Positions 15,648-25,353 of a stretch of DNA of 48,027 bases are shown piece after piece. Within the stretch, counting starts at the first letter, position 1, and every line of letters begins with the position of its first letter. The position numbers and the translations under genes were made by a program. The stretch is taken from positions 1 to 48,027 of the forward strand of contig NZ_AQVC01000016.1 in NCBI RefSeq assembly GCF_000372405.1, in the 5' to 3' direction. A model generated the notes under the pieces. That model was not told where the DNA came from, made no database searches, and worked only from the letters and a program-made list of their open reading frames with translations. The DNA comes from Porphyromonas somerae DSM 23386. GTDB lineage: Bacteria > Bacteroidota > Bacteroidia > Bacteroidales > Porphyromonadaceae.

Positions 15648-15733
15648 GCGCAGGTGGCGGAATTGGTAGACGCGCTACTTTGAGGGGGTAGTATCGGTTT
15701 AACGATGTGTGAGTTCGAGTCTCATTCTGCGCA
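15648..15733 (+). tRNA. tRNA-Leu (GAG)
   Basis: Acceptor GCGCAGG pairs with TCTGCGC (one G-U), discriminator A. The anticodon stem CTACT/GGTAG encloses anticodon GAG, and the variable arm is long (ATCGGTTTAACGAT). It follows tRNA-Leu(CAG) by 26 bases and is presumably cotranscribed with it. Confidence 0.93.
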
Positions 15734-15824
15734 CGATTTTTGTTTTTGCTATAATTTTTGTGGCTTTGGGAGTAATTCCAAAGCCATTTTTTTGCCATAC
15801 TCATGCTATCTCTGTTGCTTTTTT

Positions 15825-15997
15825 GAGACTGTTGCACGAAGGCGATCTGCTTCGTTGCTTTCGGGATTCGGGCTCGGTCACGTACGCTAGTACGCTCCCA
15901 GCGCCCTCACCCTCAGCGCCTTGCATCTCATCCTTCGTTCAAAGTCTCAGCACATTTGATTCAAATGTGCGAGAATGGCACTTCGTGCAACATTCTC
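15825..15997 (-). mobile_element. MITE-like repeat, copy B (short form)
   Basis: A 173-bp unit with ends GAGACTGTTGCACGAAG and CTTCGTGCAACATTCTC, inverted relative to copy A. It is flanked by TTTTT on both sides (15820-15824 and 15998-16002), consistent with a 5-bp target duplication, though poly-T is weak evidence. The internal hairpin GCACATTTGA/TCAAATGTGC (15950-15970) is perfect. It lacks the extra hairpins of copies A and C. It sits 92 bases after a tRNA gene. Reading frames of 60-125 codons across it are not genes. Confidence 0.85.
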
Positions 15998-16022
15998 TTT
16001 TTAGAGGGAAAAGGGGCAAGGA

Positions 16023-16054
16023 TTTGTTAGTGTCGAAAATTAATACTACCTTTG
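16023..16054 (+). promoter_or_regulatory. Promoter of initiator tRNA
   Basis: TTTG at 16023-16026, a 20-bp spacer and TACCTTTG at 16047-16054, 12 bp before the tRNA. Confidence 0.75.
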
Positions 16055-16065
16055 CATTTAGAAAT

Positions 16066-16137
<72 letters not shown>

Positions 16138-16144
16138 CTAATTG

Positions 16145-16186
16145 AAAAGAGGCTAGCTTCATAAGAAGTTAGCCTCTTTTACTTTT
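16145..16186 (+). terminator. Terminator after initiator tRNA
   Basis: AAAAGAGGCTAGCTTC and GAAGTTAGCCTCTTTT pair (one G-U) around ATAA, followed by ACTTTT. Confidence 0.85.
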
Positions 16187-16188
16187 AT

Positions 16189-16430
16189 GAGACTGTTGCA
16201 CGAAGACGATCTGCTACGCCTAGGCTTCCGTAAGGATGCCAAGGTACATAAAGTTGCTTTCGGAATTCGGCCTTGGTCACGTACGTGAGTACGCTCCCTT
16301 CGGCCCGTTAGGGTCTTGGTGCCCTACGTGCACCTTGCCCTCATCCTCAGGCCTTGCATTTCATCCTTCGTGCAAAGTCTCAGCACATTTGAAGCCAATG
16401 TGCGAGAAAGGCACTTCGTGCAACATTCTA
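16189..16430 (-). mobile_element. MITE-like repeat, copy C (long form with 35-bp insertion)
   Basis: A 242-bp unit beginning GAGACTGTTGCACGAAG and ending CTTCGTGCAACATTCTA, where the final C is changed. Like copy A it has the extra GGTGC/GCACC-type hairpins, and it carries about 35 extra bases (near 16217-16251) within the CTACGTTGCTTTCGG region. One side of the CACATTTG hairpin is mutated (GCACATTTGAAGCCAATGTGC region). No clean target duplication is visible. Orientation is as copy B. It lies between the tRNA terminator and the enolase promoter. Confidence 0.8.
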
Positions 16431-16490
16431 TGTGAGGGATTAATTCTATATTTTTCACTTCCTTAATCAGCGAATAGGGAATTATTTATG

Positions 16491-16498
16491 TATCTTTG
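16491..16498 (+). promoter_or_regulatory. -7 promoter element of eno
   Basis: TATCTTTG lies 52 bases upstream of the enolase ATG. No clear TTTG at the expected spacing was found. Confidence 0.5.
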
Positions 16499-16541
16499 TG
16501 GGTGAAAAGTAAGTAAGAAGGTTTATAAACTTATTAGGTAA

Positions 16542-17831
<1,290 letters not shown>

Positions 17832-17851
17832 GCTGATATATACATATAAGT

Positions 17852-17893
17852 AAATGGGCTAGATCATCATCGGATGGTCTAGCCCATTTCATT
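17852..17893 (+). terminator. Terminator after eno
   Basis: AAATGGGCTAGA and TCTAGCCCATTT form a perfect 12-bp stem (17852-17863 with 17878-17889), followed by a T-rich stretch. Confidence 0.88.
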
Positions 17894-17922
17894 TACTATG
17901 TCTTTGATATCTATCGGATTAG

Positions 17923-17954
17923 TTTGGTGATGATGTTCTTTTAATGTATATTTG
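17923..17954 (+). promoter_or_regulatory. Promoter of first GLPGLI gene
   Basis: TTTG at 17923-17926, a 20-bp spacer and TATATTTG at 17947-17954. The same promoter block recurs before the second GLPGLI gene. The ATG at 18183 is unusually far downstream, about 228 bases, whereas in the second copy the distance is about 51 bases. Confidence 0.65.
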
Positions 17955-17997
17955 GAGAGTTAAATGATACTATGATTTTCATGTTGGTAAAGGTCTG
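17943..17997 (+). repeat. Duplicated promoter/leader block, first copy
   Basis: About 55 bases from the -7 element through TGGTAAAGG are nearly identical to 19221-19276, including AAATGATACTATGATTTTCA. The conservation of noncoding leader beyond the promoter dates the gene duplication as recent or implies a functional leader. Between this copy and its ATG lie about 185 bases (17998-18182) absent from the second copy, containing a TGCATTTG/CAAATGCA hairpin. Confidence 0.75.
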
Positions 17998-18182
17998 GTG
18001 GTAGTTCTAACTTCTGTGACAGTTTTCTGCTTTTCATTATTTGCATTTGCAGATGATGTTCAAATGCATTGTGTATGGACCTCTTGTGCCGGCACCTATT
18101 GCGATGATACACTTGCTGACCAATAGTTCCTCGTTGAGTATATGGAGGCTTTTGATCAATGTTACGACTAAGTTGTAATTCT

Positions 18183-18998
18183 ATGAAGCTAAACACATTT
18201 TTCATTCTGATGTTGCTTTTATTTGTTGCTCAACCAATTAGTGGGCAATCATTTCGAGCTATGTACGAAGGAGAAGAGGTGAACTTGTATGATGGAGAGG
18301 TCACGCGCGACCTCTTCATTCTACAGATTTCACGTGAGGGATTAAGCTCCTTTCAAAGTTATTTCACCCTACAGCGAGACTCCATCAGAGATGCTTGTGT
18401 ACAGCAGGGGATAAGTACCCAAGAGACGGTGGCGAGAATGCGGTCGATACCACCAGGGACAAAGTGTAGGCTTTATTACAATTCTAGAGAAAATAAGTAT
18501 ACCGAAATGGATTATGGTCTCTATTACTTTAAGTCAACAGAATTTGCCAGCAAGTTGGATGTCGTATTTGAAGATTTTACAAAGGTGGTTTTAGGCTTTC
18601 ATTCTGAAATGGCAAAAGCTCACTATTATGGAAGAGATTGGGTTATTTTCTATACGACAGAGATCTCGTTGCCTTATGGACCATGGAAAATAAATGGTTT
18701 GCCTGGTGTGGTTACTGAAGCCTGCTCAACTGATGGCGCGTATAGATTTCAATTAAAGGGATTTGAGGTGTCTGAAAAAGATATAGATATCACCATCCCA
18801 ACAATGATGCTCAACCAAGCTGTTATAGAAGTTAGTAGTAAAGAACTTGCGTGGATTCGAAAGCAAGCGGCTTGTATGGACTTAAGGCCAATCATAAAGA
18901 AGTATTCAAAGAACTTTGATATGAGTGGAATGTATCACGATAAGATTGATCAAAGGTATCGCGAATTATCCAAGCGATACCAATATATAGAGCAATAA
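18183..18998 (+). CDS. GLPGLI-family secreted protein, first paralog
   Basis: The 271-residue protein has a Sec signal peptide ending in QPISGQ. It belongs to the GLPGLI family (TIGR01200-type) of Bacteroidetes, named for a motif that here reads INGLPGVV after PYGPWK. It also shows the family features YEGEEVNLYDGEV near the N-terminus, a YYGRDWVIFYT strand pair and a conserved tail. I chose ATG 18183, which begins the signal peptide, over the in-frame ATG 18159. The family function is unknown. It is the same length as the downstream paralog and about half identical by eye. Confidence 0.85.
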   Translation: MKLNTFFILMLLLFVAQPISGQSFRAMYEGEEVNLYDGEVTRDLFILQISREGLSSFQSYFTLQRDSIRDACVQQGISTQETVARMRSIPPGTKCRLYYNSRENKYTEMDYGLYYFKSTEFASKLDVVFEDFTKVVLGFHSEMAKAHYYGRDWVIFYTTEISLPYGPWKINGLPGVVTEACSTDGAYRFQLKGFEVSEKDIDITIPTMMLNQAVIEVSSKELAWIRKQAACMDLRPIIKKYSKNFDMSGMYHDKIDQRYRELSKRYQYIEQ

Positions 18999-19200
18999 CT
19001 TCTATGCTGAGACAATAATGGTGTCTTGAAGTGGCAATAAAAAAGACGTAAGGACACATCATTAAGAGACAAGTAGAGAATAAGTAGACTTCCTTATTGA
19101 GTCTTTAGTCTGCCAAAAGTCGGGAAACCAAAAAACAATCAATAAGCACCCGACCAAAGCAATAAAACCTAAGCCTGCGGAATTGAGGATATTGGATTGG

Positions 19201-19232
19201 GTTGGTGGCGATGCTTTTTTGATGTATATTTG
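19201..19232 (+). promoter_or_regulatory. Promoter of second GLPGLI gene
   Basis: GTTG at 19201-19204, a 20-bp spacer and TATATTTG at 19225-19232, matching the arrangement before the first paralog. The region 18999-19200 shows nothing else I can identify. Confidence 0.6.
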
Positions 19233-19276
19233 AAGAAGTTAAATGATACTATGATTTTCATGTTGGTAAAGGCCTG
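19221..19276 (+). repeat. Duplicated promoter/leader block, second copy
   Basis: This matches 17943-17997 with only a few differences and ends 7 bases before the ATG at 19284. Confidence 0.75.
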
Positions 19277-19283
19277 ATGACAA

Positions 19284-20099
19284 ATGAAAGTATGGATATT
19301 ATATTTCGCTCTGTTCTTGTGTGCCACCGCACTACCACTCTCAGCTCAGTCCTATTTTGCTTTATACGAAGGGAAGGAGGTTAATCTATATGATGGAGAG
19401 GTGTCGGAGGATCTCTTTGTCTTGCAAATTGCCCCAAATGGTGATAGTTCCTTTAGGAGTTATTATCAGGTTAAGAGGGATTCAGTAATGTATGCTGGGC
19501 TGGCAGAGGGTTTAAGAGGTTATGACCTAGTCAAAAAGATGAGGGTGTTTCCTCGTGGCGTTAAAGATCAACTCTATTACAATTCTAAGCTACAGGAGTA
19601 TACGGAGCTAGTATATGGGGTCACTTTCTTTAAGACGGTGGAGAAGGCACCAAATATCAGTTATCAATTTGGTGATGACACTCAAGTGATTTGTGGGTAT
19701 CCCTCCGAGGTGGCTACCGCTACACTTTATGGCCGAGAGTGGGAAGTCTATTATACCAATGAGGTACCTATTCCTTATGGACCGTGGAAGCTTATTGGGT
19801 TGCCAGGGTTGGTTACTCAGGCTCGCAGCCTTGATGGTGCTTACTCTTTCAAGCTTATTGGTTTTGAGAAAAGTGAGCACCCTTTGGAGGTAGCGGTCCC
19901 TCAAGTATTGCTCAGTAACCCTGTAGTGGAGGTTAGTAAGGATGAGCTTTTGTGGATACGTAAGCAAATTGAATGCGGTGACAGTGGTCCTGTTTCTAGG
20001 AAGTATAGCAAAGGCTATAATGATAGTGGAGTGTACCACGATAAAGTAGCTAGGCGTTTCCGCAATCTATCAAGGCGTTATCAACACATTGAGAAATAG
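19284..20099 (+). CDS. GLPGLI-family secreted protein, second paralog
   Basis: The 271-residue paralog of the preceding gene has a signal peptide ending LPLSAQ and the motif G172-L-P-G-L-V177 after PYGPWKLI. Shared blocks with the first paralog include EVNLYDGEV, RLYYNS/QLYYNS and a YHDK tail. Its stop is 24 bases before an outer-membrane receptor-like gene, so these two are probably one operon. GLPGLI proteins are commonly encoded next to such receptors, which suggests a joint envelope function, but no substrate is known to me. Confidence 0.87.
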   Translation: MKVWILYFALFLCATALPLSAQSYFALYEGKEVNLYDGEVSEDLFVLQIAPNGDSSFRSYYQVKRDSVMYAGLAEGLRGYDLVKKMRVFPRGVKDQLYYNSKLQEYTELVYGVTFFKTVEKAPNISYQFGDDTQVICGYPSEVATATLYGREWEVYYTNEVPIPYGPWKLIGLPGLVTQARSLDGAYSFKLIGFEKSEHPLEVAVPQVLLSNPVVEVSKDELLWIRKQIECGDSGPVSRKYSKGYNDSGVYHDKVARRFRNLSRRYQHIEK

Positions 20100-20123
20100 G
20101 TGAGGTGTTAGAGGGTTAGCAAG

Positions 20124-22730
20124 ATGAGACGGCTCTTTATACTTGTATTAGTGCTACTGACGCTCTCTGGTACAGCTCTCTGGGCACAGACGGAGCTAAG
20201 GGGCATTGTGGTGCAAAGTGACGATGGCTCGAGAGTAAGTGGTGCTATGCTGTTTCTTATCGATGCTGAGACCAAGCGGTCGCTAGCTACTTCACAGAGC
20301 GATGATGATGGAAAGTTCCTTTTTAATTGTCGTACTTCGCTAAAGGAGGGGCAGTCGCTTATCGTGAGAGGGTCACTCCTCGGATATAAGGCTTATAAGG
20401 AGGCACATTATTTTCATAAGGGGCAGGAGCTGAAGATTGTGATGGAGGCCACTTCATATCAACTTAAGGAGGTGAAAATCCATGCGCCGGCCATTAGGGA
20501 GGAGGGGGATACCATTATCTATCGCACCTCTGCCTTTGCCCAAAAGCAGGATATGACGCTCTCGCAAGTGATTGAGCGTATGCCTGGGCTCGAGGTGGTA
20601 GGGGGAGGGCAGATTCGCTTTGAGGGCAAGGCGATCAATAAGTTTTATATTGAGCAAATGGATCTCCTTGGGCGTCGCTATAGCATTGCTAGTAATAGCC
20701 TTCGCCCCGATGATGTTGCAGCGGTGGAGGTGTATCGCCAGCACGAGCCTATCCGTATGCTCTCTGAGCACTCTTTGTCGGATAGGGCGGCACTCAATAT
20801 CCGACTAACGGAGCGTGCAAAGGGGCGTTGGCTTGCGTGGCTTTCGGCGGGCGTTGGGGCGGCTCCTTTGCTCTACGACTTGAATGCTCGTGCGATGAGG
20901 TTTAATGCCACGACGCAGGGAATCTATCTTGCCAAAGCCAATGACACGGGTAAGGATATGTCGGCAGAGCTCAGGGAGCAGGAGCTCTCTATGAGCCGCA
21001 AGCTTTCCTTTTCGCTTAGTCAGTTTGCATCGCTCGACTTCTATCAGAGTATGGGCGAGGTGATTAAAGATTCACCTGTGGGGAAGCGGGCTAGGGTCAA
21101 TCACTCCTATGCGTTGTCCGGCAATCAATTGGTCAAGCTTGGTCAGCATCAATTCCTTCGGCTGAGTGCTACCTATCTTGATGAGCAACTTGCTTCCTCT
21201 CGGGGTGAGACGATTGAGTATACAATGCCCAATGGCGAGGTGAAGCACCTTTCGAGCGATCAGCAGTATCAGTTGCACGAACGCAGTATGGTGCTAAGTG
21301 GGGAGTACGAGCATAATGGTGATCGCTCTTTCTTCTTGAATAAGAGTAAAATAGAGCACCAGTCTAAGAGGAGTAACGACCTCCTTCGGCAAGATATGAA
21401 GGATTATAGCCAAGAGCTATCGCTCCCCTATCTCAGGGTGGAGAATAGTACGGAGTGGCTCTTCAGGGTAGGGGGTGCTCTGGTGAAGCTAGATAATGTG
21501 GCTAAGTATCTCTCTCGCCATCACTCTATGGAGATATCTCTGCCACTCTCGCAATCGGTTGCCAGTCAACTCTTTGATAATAGTTTGATGCTGGGGATTA
21601 ACTGGCGGTGGGGTGCTCACCAACTCAATAATAATTTCCAATGGGATATACAGCACCATCGTATTGGTGTGGAGAGTAGTTGGCTACCCAATCGAGATAC
21701 CTCTCCCTCTGACTACCTCTCAAGTAGCCTTACTTGGCAACCTGAATACAATTGGAAAGACCACGGGTGGCACATTAAGCTACAATTGCCAATTAGTTAC
21801 TTCTATTTTCGCTACCCCGAGAGTCGGGAAGGCTTTGTGAAGTCGGACCCCTTGATCTCTGTGAGTAAGTTTTGGGATAATAACTTCAAGATCAATGGCT
21901 CCTACCAGCTTATTCATAATATAGTGGGTGCCGCCAAGCAGTTTTCAGGGCTTAAGCTGAGGGATTCGCGTCAGCTCTCTGAGCAGTTGCCCCGCCCTTA
22001 TCAGGGTTATGGCCACTTTGCTAGGTTGGGGCTCTCCTACACAGTACCTATGACGGGCACTTCTATTATCGGAGGCGTGCACTTCTCGGAAAACCAACGA
22101 CGCTACACATTATCAACGGGGCTGAAAGAGGGCTATATCATTTACAAGCAAATTGAGAAGCCATCTTCCTCAAGTCGGGTGGGTGGTAACTTACGACTCT
22201 CTCAAACCTTTTGGAAGGCCAATTTGGATGTGGCATTGCAGGGGTCGTATGACCGTACTTGGTCGGAACTCTATCTGCAACAGCAGATGTTGGCACTCCT
22301 CTCTGATAATTATGTGGGGCGTTTGGAGATGCATTACCGTCCGATTCCCGATCTTACGATTGATTACGAAGGGTCGCTGATTGGTAGTTTGGCAAAGGAG
22401 CATAGTGGTCGATTGGAGCATCTGCCAAAGTTGCTTCAGCAACGACACAAAGGGAGCCTTCTATTTTGGTTGGCAGAGAACTGGTCTACTACGCTCTCTG
22501 TTGAGTATCACCATACGTCGGAGCGGAATAGTAAATCTTATGCCGAGGCGACCTTTTTGGACTTTGGGCTAAAGTATGATACCAAGAGGTTTGGTGCGGA
22601 GCTCACCCTCTCCAATATTACCAATCAGAAAGCGTACGAGGTGATCACTATCAAGGAACCACACACCTTCCGGGCGGTAACGCCACTGAGGCCTTTTGAG
22701 GTGCTATTAAGGGTCAAATTCTCATTGTAA
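20124..22730 (+). CDS. Outer-membrane TonB receptor-like protein with CarboxypepD_reg-like domain
   Basis: The 868-residue protein has a signal peptide (ending ALWAQ), an Ig-like carboxypeptidase regulatory-like domain (about 23-115, LRGIVVQSDDGSRVSGAMLF), a plug-like segment (about 120-230: ITYR-type strand, VIERMPGLEVVGGGQIRFEG, then INKFYIEQMDLLG) and a long beta barrel. The plug resembles TonB-dependent transporters of the GLPGLI-linked group but lacks a clear TonB box. It follows the second GLPGLI gene by 24 bases and ends at a bidirectional terminator. Confidence 0.85.
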   Translation: MRRLFILVLVLLTLSGTALWAQTELRGIVVQSDDGSRVSGAMLFLIDAETKRSLATSQSDDDGKFLFNCRTSLKEGQSLIVRGSLLGYKAYKEAHYFHKGQELKIVMEATSYQLKEVKIHAPAIREEGDTIIYRTSAFAQKQDMTLSQVIERMPGLEVVGGGQIRFEGKAINKFYIEQMDLLGRRYSIASNSLRPDDVAAVEVYRQHEPIRMLSEHSLSDRAALNIRLTERAKGRWLAWLSAGVGAAPLLYDLNARAMRFNATTQGIYLAKANDTGKDMSAELREQELSMSRKLSFSLSQFASLDFYQSMGEVIKDSPVGKRARVNHSYALSGNQLVKLGQHQFLRLSATYLDEQLASSRGETIEYTMPNGEVKHLSSDQQYQLHERSMVLSGEYEHNGDRSFFLNKSKIEHQSKRSNDLLRQDMKDYSQELSLPYLRVENSTEWLFRVGGALVKLDNVAKYLSRHHSMEISLPLSQSVASQLFDNSLMLGINWRWGAHQLNNNFQWDIQHHRIGVESSWLPNRDTSPSDYLSSSLTWQPEYNWKDHGWHIKLQLPISYFYFRYPESREGFVKSDPLISVSKFWDNNFKINGSYQLIHNIVGAAKQFSGLKLRDSRQLSEQLPRPYQGYGHFARLGLSYTVPMTGTSIIGGVHFSENQRRYTLSTGLKEGYIIYKQIEKPSSSSRVGGNLRLSQTFWKANLDVALQGSYDRTWSELYLQQQMLALLSDNYVGRLEMHYRPIPDLTIDYEGSLIGSLAKEHSGRLEHLPKLLQQRHKGSLLFWLAENWSTTLSVEYHHTSERNSKSYAEATFLDFGLKYDTKRFGAELTLSNITNQKAYEVITIKEPHTFRAVTPLRPFEVLLRVKFSL

Positions 22731-22733
22731 TGA

Positions 22734-22774
22734 AAAAGGGGGGCAAGTCAAATGAGACTTGCCCCCTTTGGTTT
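22734..22774. terminator. Bidirectional terminator between convergent genes
   Basis: A GGGGGCAAGTC arm pairs with GACTTGCCCCC around a short loop, flanked by A and T runs on either side, so it can serve both the receptor gene and the convergent M56 gene. Confidence 0.85.
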
Positions 22775-22786
22775 ACTGACTAAAGG

Positions 22787-24733
22787 TTATTTGGTGGGTG
22801 CTGTGGCAGGCTTTGGAAGCTTGAAGCTGACAGGGATGGTAAAGCGGACTCTTACTGGCTGGCCATCCTGCATACCTGGCTTCCAGTTAGGCATGGCATT
22901 GACCACTCTTAGCGCTTCGTTGTCTAGTAACGGATCTATGCTCCTAATGACTTTGGCATTGGAGACGGATCCATCCTTCTCTATGACGAATGAGACCATC
23001 ACACGCCCCTCAACCTTGGCATCAACTGCCTCCTTGGGGTATTGGATATTTTGGCCAAGCCACTCCATCATTGCCTTTCCTCCTCCTGGGAATTCAGGCA
23101 TATCATCTAGGTACTCAAAGACCTTTTCCTCTTGCACTGTAGGCTGGGCAAACTTAAAGCTGACTGGAAGGGTAAAGCGGGCTCTTACTGCTTGACCATC
23201 TTGCTTACCTGGTTTCCAGTTGGGCATCGCACTGACTACTCTTAGAGCCTCCTTATCTAGTGACTCGTGCACGCCCTTTGTTACTTTGGCATTGGAGATA
23301 GAGCCATCCTTCTCAATGATGAATGAGACGATCACACGTCCCTCAATATTGCCGTCAACAGCTTCCTTTGGGTATTGTATATTTTGGCTGAGCCACTGCA
23401 TCATTGCTGCTTGCCCTCCTGGGAATTCAGGCATATCATCTAGGTAGTCAAAGACCTTTTCCCCTTGCACTGCAGGCTGTGCAAACTTGAAGTTGATTGG
23501 CACGAAAAAACGAGTTCTTGCAGGTTGTCCAGCTTGCATGCCGGGTTTCCACTTAGGCATAGCATTGACTATTCTTAGAGCCTCCTTATCTAGTGATTCG
23601 TACACCCCTTTCTTTACTTCCGCATTGGAGATGGAGCCATCCTTCTCGACAATAAATGATACCACTACACGCCCCTCTATCTTGGCATCTATCGCATCCT
23701 TAGGGTACTGTATGTTGTTGCTGAGCCACTGCATCATTGCTTTTCCTCCACCAGGGAATTCTGGCATTTCATCTAGCTTTTCGAAGACCTTGTCTTTGGT
23801 TGGTGGCGGAGCCACTTCTGTGATGGTGCTTGCTTCGGCCTGCTTGATCGTAACCATCTGAGTACCGAGTGCCAAGAAGGCAAGTACTGGAAGTGCCGAA
23901 AGTGCGTAAACTATGGCTAGTTTCTTGTTGGTTTTGTTCTTGCTGTTCATCATTACGATTCGTTTCTTTAGGTTTTGCATAGAAAATGAGAGCGAGGGTA
24001 GCTCTACCTTTCGGCCTAGTGTACACTCCAGTAACTGGTACTGGTAGGTCTTTCGGTCTCTTCCCTCTCGCAACACCCCTTGGTCTGCTAGGTACTCAAG
24101 GTTGGTGCGCAGTTGTTGGAGCAATCCCCACGCACATGGATTCCACCACTGTAAGGGCTGCAGCACCGTACTGATGATGATATCCCAATAGTGCTTCTGC
24201 CTAATGTGCTCCAGCTCATGCGACAGAATAGTGGGTGTGATATCGCTATTCGATAAGGACTTGGGGATAAAGATTGCCCTGCCAATCGTGAAGGGGGCTA
24301 GCTCTTCATCCACCTCATAAAGTGTGGCATTATTACTGAGCTCGCGCTTCGTGGAGGTGCGGCATAATCTATAGAGTTTGTACCCGCCCGAGGTGAGCCA
24401 GATGAGTGTACTCGCTGCACCAATAGCCCAAGTTGCCATCAGTACTCTGGACCAGTCTATTGAGTTTCTCTTTGTAGCAGGTGCAGTGATGGTTGGCTCC
24501 TCCTCTATCACAATAGTGAAGCTGGGGAGCAACCTATCTTGTGCCTCATCTATATCCCTTTCTGGTACTGCTAAAGAGATCAGGGGGAGCAAAAGGCTAG
24601 AGGCGATGGCGATGAGGTAATACCATCGCTTGGCACGGAGTAGGGTGCTTTTGCGAAGCAATACCACTCCGAGGAGGTAAAAGAGAGCAATCCCTATTCC
24701 CGACAGCCCTAGATATTTCAACCAAATCATCAT
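22787..24733 (-). CDS. M56 (BlaR1-like) sensor protease with three TonB-C-like repeats
   Basis: The 648-residue membrane protein has N-terminal membrane helices (about 5-25, 38-55, 96-113), a zinc-protease motif H172-E-L-E-H176 and a further membrane helix near 272-292. The extracytoplasmic part is three tandem repeats at 316-426, 427-537 and 538-648, each exactly 111 residues. Each contains MPEFPGG, IQYPK, an EGRV[VIM]VSF strand and NAMPKWKPG or equivalent, which are features of the TonB C-terminal domain. The pair with BlaI is the standard signal-regulated repressor system: the protease cleaves BlaI after sensing. The BlaI stop is 5 bases upstream, so they form an operon. Confidence 0.9.
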   Translation of the reverse strand: MMIWLKYLGLSGIGIALFYLLGVVLLRKSTLLRAKRWYYLIAIASSLLLPLISLAVPERDIDEAQDRLLPSFTIVIEEEPTITAPATKRNSIDWSRVLMATWAIGAASTLIWLTSGGYKLYRLCRTSTKRELSNNATLYEVDEELAPFTIGRAIFIPKSLSNSDITPTILSHELEHIRQKHYWDIIISTVLQPLQWWNPCAWGLLQQLRTNLEYLADQGVLREGRDRKTYQYQLLECTLGRKVELPSLSFSMQNLKKRIVMMNSKNKTNKKLAIVYALSALPVLAFLALGTQMVTIKQAEASTITEVAPPPTKDKVFEKLDEMPEFPGGGKAMMQWLSNNIQYPKDAIDAKIEGRVVVSFIVEKDGSISNAEVKKGVYESLDKEALRIVNAMPKWKPGMQAGQPARTRFFVPINFKFAQPAVQGEKVFDYLDDMPEFPGGQAAMMQWLSQNIQYPKEAVDGNIEGRVIVSFIIEKDGSISNAKVTKGVHESLDKEALRVVSAMPNWKPGKQDGQAVRARFTLPVSFKFAQPTVQEEKVFEYLDDMPEFPGGGKAMMEWLGQNIQYPKEAVDAKVEGRVMVSFVIEKDGSVSNAKVIRSIDPLLDNEALRVVNAMPNWKPGMQDGQPVRVRFTIPVSFKLPKPATAPTK

Positions 24734-24738
24734 ACCAC

Positions 24739-25134
24739 TTATTCCTCTTCAATTAGTTTCAGAATCTCCGAGATCTCCTCCTTGCTCACCTTCTCCTCCT
24801 GCGCAAAGTGTTGCACCAGACTTTTGTATGAACCTTTGAAAAAGTTGGCAACAATATACTTAATGGTTTTATCGGTGTACTCCTCTTGGCTTACCAAAGG
24901 GGCATAGAGGTGACCACGTCGCTTCCCCGTGCGAGTAACATACCCCTTGCTCTCCAGCTTATTGACCACCGAAGCCACAGTAGTGTAGGGGGTGTCCGAA
25001 TGCTCCATCAAGGGGATGGCATCGCTTATCTCACCCTCTCCGATATGCCATAGTGCACGCATAAAGTCCTCCTCGAGAGGGGATAGTCCGTTTAGAAAGT
25101 TAGGCTCACTCATATTGTTGTTATCTACGATCAA
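24739..25134 (-). CDS. BlaI/MecI/CopY-family repressor
   Basis: The 131-residue winged-helix protein shows the family segments LSPLEEDFMRALWHIGEGEI, DTPYTTVASVVNKLESKGYV and LVSQEEYTDKTIKYIV. BlaI-type repressors bind dyads as dimers and are inactivated by proteolysis by the partner M56 sensor, which is encoded directly downstream. Two matching dyads overlap its own promoter, indicating autoregulation. There is no beta-lactamase in the window, so the regulated genes lie elsewhere or are only this pair. Confidence 0.92.
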   Translation of the reverse strand: MIVDNNNMSEPNFLNGLSPLEEDFMRALWHIGEGEISDAIPLMEHSDTPYTTVASVVNKLESKGYVTRTGKRRGHLYAPLVSQEEYTDKTIKYIVANFFKGSYKSLVQHFAQEEKVSKEEISEILKLIEEE

Positions 25135-25143
25135 TATCCTTAT

Positions 25144-25180
25144 TACGATTTATTCGTAGCAAAGTTACGACAATTTCGTA
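25144..25180. promoter_or_regulatory. Two BlaI-type operator dyads, TACGA-N5-TCGTA
   Basis: TACGA/TCGTA dyads occupy 25144-25158 and 25166-25180, with identical half-sites and spacers of different sequence (tttat and caatt). Their starts are 22 bp apart, two helical turns, placing them on one face. The second overlaps the -7 box of the repressor promoter. This is the arrangement expected for self-repression. Confidence 0.75.
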
Positions 25181-25190
25181 GATAAACAAA
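25160..25190 (-). promoter_or_regulatory. Promoter of the blaI-M56 operon
   Basis: On the minus strand TTTG (25190-25187), a 19-bp spacer and TAACTTTG (25167-25160) form a full consensus promoter, 26 bases upstream of the blaI ATG. Confidence 0.8.
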
Positions 25191-25280
25191 CTTTCGCCCA
25201 ACATTTTTATCCCACATCGCTAGAAGTGGCTTGCAGACAAGCTTCTTGATTTTGATATTCCGGCAATATTCCATAGCTCT

Positions 25281-25353
25281 GCGGAATGCATTCCGTATGC
25301 GTGCGGAATCTATTCCGTATACAGGCGGAATCCGTTCCGCACGCATACGGAAT
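25281..25353. repeat. 22-bp tandem array 3 (GCGGAAT type)
   Basis: Units start at 25281, 25303 and 25325, with a partial fourth at 25347. Each begins with GCGGAAT (ACGGAAT in the last) and contains the dyad GGAAT/ATTCC or GGAAT/GTTCC, followed by a GTATGCGT-like tail. Array sequence is unrelated to the other arrays but the period is the same. Confidence 0.8.

Noticed and set aside
22752-23195. Plus-strand frames opposite the M56 sensor
   Set aside because: They recur with the 333-bp repeat on the other strand and are shadows of the tandem repeats.
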